Positions 56,200 through 64,000 of a stretch of 64,000 bases of DNA are shown here, piece by piece; the stretch's first letter is position 1, and each line of letters opens with the position of its first letter. The translations under genes and the position numbers were made by a program. Location of the stretch: NCBI GenBank assembly GCA_949357655.1, contig CASHTG010000016.1:1488001-1552000 (forward strand). The letters are read 5' to 3'. The notes under the pieces were generated by a model, which was not told where the DNA came from, made no database searches, and worked only from the letters and a program-made list of their open reading frames with translations. This DNA is from Parascedosporium putredinis (taxonomy: Eukaryota; Ascomycota; Sordariomycetes; Microascales; Microascaceae).

Positions 56200-57736
56200 A
56201 TGGCGGCATCTGCGCTGGAGACGTCGGCGGACCGGAGGACCCTCATCAAGTCCTTCGTCGCGTGGAAAATTTTCCTCCTCGCCATCGCCTTGGGAAGCTC
56301 CACCACGCCATCATATGACACCTCCACTTCGCTAGCTCTCAGCCTTCCGCCCGACCACATCTCATCCTCCTCAGCCTCCCGCCCCGAACCTTCCTTGTCC
56401 TGGACGGATATCCTCGCAGTCCGACTGACCCGCTGGGATGCCATTTACTTTACCCAGTCTGCGAACCGCGGTTATGTCTTCGAGCAGGAGTGGGCCTTTG
56501 GCTATGGGATGCCCCTCGTCGTCTCCAAGCTCATCCTACCTGTCGCCGCGCGCCTCGGCCTAGCCTCCTCGTCCTCTGTCAAGTCGGCCGCCCTGGCTGC
56601 GATTTTTGTCTCTCACCTAAGCCACTTGGCCACCGTGCTCCTGTTCTACACCCTAACCCGCCGCCTTTTCCCTAACCGCGGGAGGCTTGCTGTTACCGCG
56701 GCCTTGCTACATGTGGTATCGCCCGCCGGCCTCTTTCTTTCTGCCCCTTACGCTGAGTCGTTGTTCGCTTGCCTCTCGTTTGCTGGCTATGTCATCTACA
56801 TCTCATCAGCGCCCGAGCCATCCAAGGCGCCGACATTTTTGCACGGCATCAGCCTGATTCTCTCTGGTGCAGTTTTTGGTCTTGCGACCGTCTGCCGGAG
56901 CAATGGAATCTTGAATGGCACCATCTTCGTCACGGAGCTGGTGGCCGCCCTTCACGTGTTCGTCCTCTCGCCGCGGCTCACGACTGCCTTGGCCGTGCTC
57001 CCCCAATTGTTGGTGGGACCCTCGTTGGGCTGGGAAGTATTGCACCCCAGGCTGCTGCTTATCTACGCTATTGTTCCGATGCATCCGGCAGTGGTGGGAT
57101 GCGACCCTGGTGCGGCCAACTAGTACCTAGCATCTATAACTTTGTCCAAGAGTATTATTGGTAAGTTTAAGTTGGCAGGGGAAAGAAGAAAATGTGCGGG
57201 TTCCTTCTTCTTCCCGAAACCCTACCATTTCTCTGACCCCCACCTCGCACTTCCCTCCTACCTTTCCTTGTCCTTGACTCCGAGAGACTTCGGAGAATGG
57301 GGCGGCTTATCCCTGCAGGATGAATGCTCACATCATCTCTCTTAGGAATACCGGCTTTCTCCGCTACTGGACTCCGGGAAATATCCCTCTCTTCTTGCTA
57401 GCACTCCCCATGCTCGGTCTCATGTTTACATCGTCCTATACGTTTGCGGCGCCCCTCGTGACAAAAGTTGGGTCCCTAGACACCATGAGCCCTTCTAACC
57501 GTCTCCTCCTATCCCTCTCTATCGGTCAAGGCCTCCTCGCACTCCTCGCCTTCACCAGCTACCATGTCCAGATCATCTCGCGTCTCTCCTCAGCCTATCC
57601 CATTTGGTATCTTTGGGTAGCTCAGTCACTTTCAAGTAAGGCTGCCGGCAATTTCCCACGCCATGTCGTCATGTACATGGTCTTGTATGCTACCATCCAA
57701 GGCGTACTGTTTGCATCCTTCCTACCTCCAGCGTAG
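56200..57736 (+). CDS. GPI18: GPI mannosyltransferase 2 (PIG-V/Gpi18)
   Basis: ER multi-pass enzyme that adds the second mannose to the GPI precursor from dolichol-phosphate mannose. The ATG at 56200 is chosen over the upstream in-frame codon 56104 because MAASALETSADRRTLIKSFVAWKIFLLAIALG is the usual start with the first membrane helix. The family motif LTRWDAIYFTQSANRGY follows in the first luminal loop. Further motifs are HVVSPAGLFLSAPYAESLFA and ATVCRSNGI, and the C terminus has HVVMYMVLYATIQGVLFASF with a short end. The intron is 57161-57345 (GTAAGT ... CTTAG), joining YYW to NTGFLRYWTPGNIPLF. One G is missing at 57015-57017 (GTGGGACC for GTGGGGACC); without it the protein stops early at 57123. 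Confidence 0.95.
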
Positions 57737-58448
57737 TTTTCCGATCTTTGCCAGACGTATGTCGTAACCACGGTGAGAAATGGAACAAATAGCGATATGC
57801 GACATGACTCAAGACAATTTAACCCCCATATCAACTTGTAATTATACGGGTACTGGTTTCTTCCCACTGTCTAGTACTTTGCTGCAAGGAGTGGCTCTTT
57901 AGGGCAAACTCTGACCCCCTCTACCCGGTCGGTCGGCGGCGAGGAAACACTGGCTCGGAGAGTCAGCGCTAAGGGGCGAAACCTTCCTCGGGTCTCTAGT
58001 TCTAGTGGAACAAGGCAGCTCAAAGAGCGTTGTTGAACACCTTTCCCCTTCAATGTGACCATGGATGGAGACGATTCCCACGTGCCCTTCCCCTCCCCTC
58101 CCTTCGGAATCCTTTTTCAAGGGAGCGATGCGTTTTTGTCAGCTTTGACGGAGTTGTTGGATAAGCCAAGACCAACTTGAATGTTGAGGTGTGTAATTGA
58201 ATCCATGCGCTTACGCACCCAAATTTTTCTTTTCCTTTTTTGCCTTTGCCTAGTTTCTAATCGATTTGGCTTGGCACTTTAGCGTTCTGCCTTGATAAGC
58301 GCCGAAAACTTTGTCTATTGTTCGTGACATTCCTAAGCGTTCAATGTACCCTGGTCCCATCTAGAATATTCCACACTAGGAAAGGATACGAGATATGGAA
58401 TATGACCCTCTTCCAGGCCCACTCGGAGCTAATTTTAGACTCCGGTCC
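57737..58448. other. Convergent 3' region between GPI18 and RRD1
   Basis: About 700 bases of 3' flanks. No gene is recognised. Confidence 0.6.
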
Positions 58449-59996
58449 CTACACAGGACCGCCCCTCGGTGCGCCCCTCGGCGCTCCGGGGCGCTGAGTG
58501 CCCGGCGGAGGCACCCGGGAGTAGGGAATTCCCGGGCCTGTCGGTCGGGGCATACCTCCAGCTTGGGCCCACGGGGCACCAGTTAAACCCATCGGAGGAG
58601 GCATCCCGGTAGCTGGAGGGCCTGCCGAAGGATACCCGGTGGGCCCCGGGGGCAGGGTTGATGTGGGAGGCTGATTTGCCATGTGGATAGACTGTACCGG
58701 TGCGGCTGCCTCGGGGTCTTTATCAAATGAGAAGAGCGACCCGAATGGAAAGTGCTGGACAACGGGGAACTTTGAAAGAACCTCGGCATTGAACATTTTG
58801 ATCATGCCCTTTTTTTTGCCACACTTGGTTAGCAGAGATTCCACAAACAGCCATGACGAGCGCCTCCTCCCATTCCAGGTGAGACAACGACGAACCTTGT
58901 TGATTTTCCCCAGCCGTCTTGAACCCCCGACACGTCGAAGAGAATGGGACTGTGCTCCCAAAACGGTCCCTTTTTCACATCGTTGATGAAGCCTACCGCG
59001 GAGAAGTACAAGTTCTTTTGCCGCTCCTCCTCGACGACCTGGGCCTTGACCACGTCTCCAGTCTTGGGCGCGCCCCTCACAGAACCTTCGAGAGGCATGG
59101 GCTCGTCCTCTGCGATAGGTCTGGTGAGCTGCGCCGAGCCAAAGATGTAAGGGAGGAAGGAATGGTCATCGAGACCCCAAACACCATGGGAGCCCGCAGG
59201 TTCTAGAGTGTATGTGAGGATGACACGCCGGACGACGTGAAGGTAGCTAGAGCAAAGGTTAACAGGGAAGGTCCCCTCCCCGCTTCTAACGCCAGACAGC
59301 CCTGCGCATTGCACTTACGGTTCAAAGACACCCAGGACCAAGCTCCTCTCTATATCCCCACCCTCTTTTCCGTCCTTGAATGCACCGAGCTTCCAAAGGC
59401 AAGCCAGGAAGGCAAAGAAGCTCAGCTCATGCCCTGTTCCGTAGTCCAGCCTCTGCTCACTTCCAAACCCGCCCAAAAATAGGCTCTGAGCTCGTCTCTA
59501 GGCCCGAAGCCTTCTCCATCATTGCCGGTAGCGGAAGGAAACTCCAAGACAGACTTGTCGATGAACTCATCCATCAAATCATCGGCCCTTTCTTGTATGA
59601 GCTGGTGCCACTTCCTGAAACTCACGTTGCCGAACCTCCTCGGACCCGGATCAGGAGGTGCTTCTTCCACGAGGGCCTCTACCTTTTTAAGAGAGTCCTG
59701 AGACGCTTGACGGAATCTGGCAGGGATGTCTCTGAGAGTGTGTCTAGTGACCACGTCCTCGCCGTTTCGCGCCGACTCGGCCCGGGACCAGTTACTTTTC
59801 GGGGGCACATGGCTCTATTCACCTGCATGACGAACATTCCAATGTCCCTGTAGGCCTTGGAAACGAGAAACTTCTCAACATCAGGACCCTCGTTGATGCA
59901 TTTCGTAGGCTTGATGAATACGTGTGGTGTGGAGGGGTCGAGAACCTCGAGCGTGGGGAAGGACGCCTTTTGCGAAGGTGGCGCCGGAGGCTCCAT
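58449..59996 (-). CDS. RRD1: PP2A activator PTPA, peptidyl-prolyl isomerase RRD1
   Basis: Prolyl cis-trans isomerase that activates protein phosphatase 2A and related phosphatases in cytosol and nucleus. Exons: 59996-59319, 59246-58896, 58808-58449. Motifs: HVFIKPTKCINEGPDVEKFL, ARFRQASQDSLKKVEALVEE, RFGNVSFRKWHQLIQE, VWGLDDHSFLPYIFGSAQL, INDVKKGPFWEHSPILFDVS and GMIKMFNAEVLSKFPVVQHF. These run in order through the whole PTPA fold. A Pro/Gly-rich tail of about 100 residues (PPGPTGYPSAGPPATG ... RGAPRGGPV) follows; this long tail marks the RRD1 rather than the RRD2 type. The frame breaks near 59700, 59440 and 58905; the last is AAAA where AAAAA would join GWGKINK to the exon that starts GMIKMF. 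Confidence 0.95.
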
Positions 59997-61860
59997 GGTA
60001 CCGTGAATTCAAGGATAGGGAAAGCTGATTTTTCGCAAAAATGATAAAACAGTTATCTGAGGATGATACTTGTAGCCTGGGACTTTCCAACATCGAGCAG
60101 TTCTTATGTCGAGTACCTGCCCCGCCATCGGAAGATGGGAGCTTGACTTCTTGTGCTTAGTCAGGTTCATTCACACCCACGCCGTCGTCACCACACGCAC
60201 CGCCAAGAGAGCATACAATCCATATATTTCGTTGACGGTGCCGGTCTTGAATTTATACCTCGTTAGGGAACCCAAGATTTTGTGCATATCTACAGTTCAT
60301 ATTCACTATCCATACATGTAGTTTTGAAAGCGCCCCGCCAGCGCTCGTCTAGCTCAGATCACCAGATAGCCACTGTCCTTGCTGAGCTTCCTGCCGTTAT
60401 GTTTAGATGTAGTCCTTGATCCATATGGCCACTTTAGGCTCTGCTTCCCTGCCTCTGCTGTCCCTAATCTAGGTTGGTGGGCGGTTGTGAGATATGGATT
60501 TGGCCGGCCTATGCAAGGCATCAATGCCCAGGCGCGCGTGCTCTTGTCTAGGAATAGTGTACTACCACGAAGAAACATCACTGGTCTCACAGTTCAACCT
60601 GAACCCATCCTCTATAGGAGCCGTACCCGGCTTGAGGACTCTTCCTTTTTTTCTCTTTTTTTTTCTTTCCTTTTTGAGATGGTACGTTCAGGAAGGAGTA
60701 TTTCGGGGACTATTGCTGATGCCGGAATAATACTTGTAAAGAACGATGGAGGTATGTCCGCCTAATATCCATGACTAGACTCATGAAGATTAGCTGCTCA
60801 TGTGCCTTGATTGATAGATGCGGACCAACTTTATACACCCGAAACATATGCAGTGTCAAAAAGCCAAAAAAGGTCGATGGGAGCAGCATCAAAACCTCTC
60901 AAGTATATATTACGGGGCTGAACTTCGAGTCCCAGGTCTCTTATCTGTTCCCACTCTTTTGGTATGTCTCCCAAGCTTTCCCAAGGCTAGAATAGAAAAG
61001 GAGGAATATGAAGAATTCAAAGAAAAGAATATCGAGTATTCATTTCAGATAATGCTTGGAATGGCAGCTCTAGCTTTTACTCTTTGGGTTGAAGCAGGAT
61101 AAAAGGAAGGTTTGTTTTTCGAGTTCTTTCTTTCTTTTTCAACTTCGACTTATTGAGCGATTGAAAAGGATACATTGTAGATAGGAAGCCATTCTGTCTC
61201 CTCGAGAATTCGCCAAAGCTCTCGCACGTCTTGAAAATGTAGGTCGCCCAAGGACGAAAGCTGGCGTCTTGGCAGCACCCTTCGGCACACCTTGGCCGAA
61301 GCAAGTCTTTTTGGGGATAGCGAAGGGGAGTGGGAGCACTCGAGGACGGGCAGCGCACGGGAATGCTCCACCTGCAGGGCGCACCCCGCGCCGAAGGGAA
61401 CTGAGGGCTTGGCATTTCCAGTCCCTTGGAAACAGGGTCTGATAGCAAGGAGTGTGGAACGTATCAAGTAGCTACGGTAATCCGAGATTTAAGTCGATAT
61501 ATCGAAGTTTATCCCCTGAATATAACTGATAGCGTTTTCCTTTACCGACAAAAGCCTATGGATAATCTGCCATCTGAATAAATAGAGCAAAAAAATTGAA
61601 AAGAAAAGAAAAAGGAAAGCGAGGTGAGGGACAACATGGAAAGAAGAAGTGAAAAGAAATCCGCTGCCTTCCAGCCCTTTCCCACCTGGGTATTATCAGA
61701 TCCAACATCGAAAATCAAGGGTTTAGAGCAGAGGCCCCGAAAGCAAAAGAGACAAGAAAAAGACAAGAAAAAGTGATCAAGATGGTGTGGAACGAAATAG
61801 CGTCACTACGCAGAATGGATGGCCAATACCTTCACTCATCAAGATCCTAGCATTCGCCGT
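59997..61860. other. 1.9-kb region without a recognised gene
   Basis: It includes the RRD1 promoter. Frames at 60379-60765 and 61077-61448 show no domain and overlap antisense frames. Confidence 0.5.
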
Positions 61861-62856
61861 TTAAGCGACAGGAGTGGGAGCGGCGGCGGGGGCAGGAGCC
61901 GCAGCCTCCGGCTTCTGCTCCTCCTTCACCTCCTGGGGAGCCTCAGCAGCAGGGGCCTCGGTGGCAGTGGGAGCGGAAGCTGGGGCAGGGGCCACAGCGG
62001 GTTCGGGGGCAGGCGCGGCGGGGGCAGGTTCGACAACGGGAGCGGCAGCGGGAGCAGCAGCGGGAGCAGCAGCAGGAGCGGCAGCAGGAGCGGCAGCAGG
62101 GGTCTCGGCAGCAGGGACAGGAGTGGGCTCAGAAGGAGCAGCAGCAGCAGCCTCCTGGGGGCGTCTGTGGCCGCAGCGGGCTCGGCAGCCTTGGGAGCTT
62201 CCACAGCTAATATCATCCATGTTAGTTTCCGGATCAACAGCGTCCGCGTCCATTGACCATTTGATTCCTCTAAAACTCAAATATTCAAGCTCGCCTGGGG
62301 TACGACATACCTGGAGCAGCGGCGGGTTCGGCAGGAGCATCGGTGGTAGCAGGGGCCGCGGGAGCAGCAGCGGCGTCGACGGCGGCAGGGGCAGCAGCAG
62401 CTATGGAAGAGCCGATAGGTTAGGGAAACTCATTATAGAGGATGTAGAACGCATGCAACTCACCAGCTACGGGGCAGGAGCCGCGGCAGGGGCCGGAGCA
62501 GCAGCATCAGTCTGAGAGGGTTCCGTGCTGGCAGGAGTAGTGGCGGTGGCAGCAGGGTCGGCGGGCTTGGCGTCGTTCGCGGGGGTGGTCTTTGGCTTCT
62601 TCTCCTTCTTCTTGAAGACGGTCTTGAACTTGCCGACCAAGTTGTCGAGGGCGTCGAGCGCTAAAGCAGCACGCATACGGTTATTAGCCAATGATCAAAA
62701 CTACCCTTGGCCAGAGCTAGCTGGCAAGAGCCGAATTGCCCACTCGAGATGCCTGTGCTGTTTTGCCGTTCATCTCGCCTCAGGTGAAGGAAACCCGTTT
62801 GGCGAGGGATAAGCGAAAACTAAATGGGTGAGGGTGGACTTACGAATTCCAGGCAT
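61861..62856 (-). CDS. Small Ala/Pro-rich protein with a basic amphipathic N terminus
   Basis: Exons: 62856-62844, 62660-62464, 62400-62311, 62206-61861. The 13-base first exon (ATGCCTGGAATTC, followed by GTAAGT) joins in exact phase to give MPGIPLDALDNLVGKFKTVF, then KKKEKKPKTTP. The N end is amphipathic and strongly basic, so it could bind membranes or acidic partners. The rest is almost wholly Ala and Pro with Glu and Thr, ending AAAPAPAAAPTPVA. Without a missing base near 62470 the second exon stops at TAG 62467; a second missing base near 62155 breaks the last exon. The four exons with good splice sites argue for a real gene, but the function is unknown and I recognise no family. Confidence 0.65.
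62037..62102 (+). repeat. Imperfect 12-base repeat encoding Ala-Pro blocks
   Basis: Units like GGAGCAGCAGCG/GGAGCGGCAGCA recur about five times and encode the repeated APAA blocks of the Ala/Pro-rich protein on the minus strand. Confidence 0.75.
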
Positions 62857-64000
62857 GGCGGCGGCGATATGGAGAGGAAGCTGGCAAGGATGTAAAGATT
62901 ATTATTCAATTCGAGGTGGTGACCAAAGATACTAGAAGATGGCAGATTTGGTGGATCGGTCGGGTGTGCGTTGTTGGGAGGTGATGGGAGAGCTTTGTGG
63001 CAAGGAGAGCTCAGGGTTGTTCAGAGATGGAGGTGGTTTTGAAGGGGGACAGAGACAAGGGATAAACCATCGATGAGTTGATGGGTTGCTGTCAATATCC
63101 GGCCGGCATGACAGGGGGTCCTGGGCGGGGAGAACGTGCTGGATCGGGTTGGTTCACGGGGAGGGGGTGCAGAGGCCTCTCATCAATTGCTCGAGCTCGT
63201 GGTACCGCTACTGTCCTCCGAAGCAAAGTTTCGCGGAGGGTAAAGGTATCATCCGGTCCTTGACGAGCTCCAAGATACCAGCTCATACCTAATAAAGCCA
63301 TCCTCAACGCAATGTCGCAGCCGTCAATCAATGGGTCAAATTTCGCGTGCTCTGGTCGGCCAGTCCTTGTTCATCCAAGATGGACGGTGACACCCACATG
63401 GCCAGGCCAACCCCCTCTCCTCACTTGCTCAGCCACCGCCTGTTTTTTACTTTCTGTTTCACGCCTAATACTCGGGGACGGTTCGGCGGGCGGCCGTTAG
63501 ACACGAGCTTCACGTTCTTGTCGGCGCCCTGCCCCCGCGATAGTCGTTTTTATTTTCGTCAGAGGATGCCAAGAGAGGACCAACAACCCCACTTCCCTAC
63601 GCAGATTGATATCCCACAAGTCACAATGGAGCTCACAATTTGCTCCCTCGAGAGTTATCGTCGTGAGAAACTCCGCCTAGCGTGCGATCGAAGCCCATCC
63701 GTCCATCATGACGAGGTGGGTTGGTTTGACTTGACTGGTAATAGCTCGGGGGCCAAGGGTCCTTCCCTTCTTTTGATTAGCCGCCCCACTCGTGGAACGG
63801 TTGGAGAAATTGAATTCGCCAGGCGCTGGTCCGCCTCCACATCGCGCAGACAGCTCGTTGGACATCACGTCTCCGTCTCAAAAGCACAGAGGGAGAGAGT
63901 TCACGCATGACATCGACGGACCAGCGCGAAATGCAGGGTGCACCGTGCCGACTCATGGGACCCAACGGGGGCCATCGAAACAGACCCTTTGAGGGGCGCT
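62857..64000. other. Promoter of the Ala/Pro-rich gene and right flank
   Basis: No gene is recognised in the last 1.1 kb. The frame 63347-63910 has no domain. Confidence 0.5.

Noticed and set aside
61819..62515. Ser/Gly-rich plus-strand frames resembling a keratin-like or silk-like protein
   Set aside because: They are the complement of the Ala/Pro repeats of the minus-strand gene, which has spliceable exons and a normal N terminus.
1..64000. CRISPR arrays, bacterial operons, insertion sequences, integrated viral genes, dispersed 5S rRNA
   Set aside because: No spaced direct repeats, transposase, polymerase or capsid-like frames and no 5S consensus were found; the gene structure is that of a fungal nuclear genome.

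Overview
The window is nuclear DNA of a filamentous ascomycete, most likely a Sordariomycete and probably Sordariales. Signs are short spliceosomal introns (about 60-190 nt, GTRNGT donors, CTAAC/CTGAC-type branch sites), a tRNA with an intron, a secreted GH74 xyloglucanase with a CBM1, GPI-anchor and splicing genes of fungal type, and long CT-rich promoters. I see no rRNA, CRISPR, insertion sequence or recognisable transposon.

Layout. 0-6.6 kb: the 3' part of a lactose/cellodextrin-type MFS sugar transporter and a GH74 xyloglucanase, a plant-cell-wall pair. 7.4-12.6 kb: housekeeping genes GPI16 (GPI transamidase subunit), LUC7 (U1 snRNP) and an RGG-box protein. 13.3-32.7 kb: a GlcNAc (N-acetylglucosamine) sensing and catabolic cluster, the centre of the window. 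In order it holds a GH3-like/GNAT fusion (NGS1-type sensor), GlcNAc-6-P deacetylase (dac1), an NDT80-family regulator (ron1/REP1 type), glucosamine-6-P deaminase (dam1) and an atypical hexokinase (hxk3, probable GlcNAc kinase). 33.4-35.1 kb: a cytochrome P450. 39.1 kb: tRNA-Pro(TGG). 39.8-43.7 kb: a large coiled-coil protein. 46.7-52.0 kb: two unrecognised proteins, one with a Myb/SANT-like end. 56.2-62.9 kb: GPI18, the PP2A activator RRD1/PTPA, and a small Ala/Pro-rich protein.

How the cluster works. HXK3 would phosphorylate GlcNAc, DAC1 deacetylate GlcNAc-6-P, and DAM1 turn GlcN-6-P into fructose-6-P plus ammonium. RON1 would be the DNA-binding regulator and the GH3-GNAT protein the sensor and chromatin-modifying co-activator, as described for Candida albicans Ngs1/Rep1. 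The GlcNAc transporter (NGT1) is not in the window.

Quality warning. Nearly every gene is broken by single-base frame changes. I count about forty. Wherever I could read the frames, the change is one missing base, mostly in a short homopolymer, and unrelated essential genes are affected alike. I read these as sequencing deletions, not pseudogenes, and give gene spans across them. Exon ends are inferred from splice signals and protein continuity.
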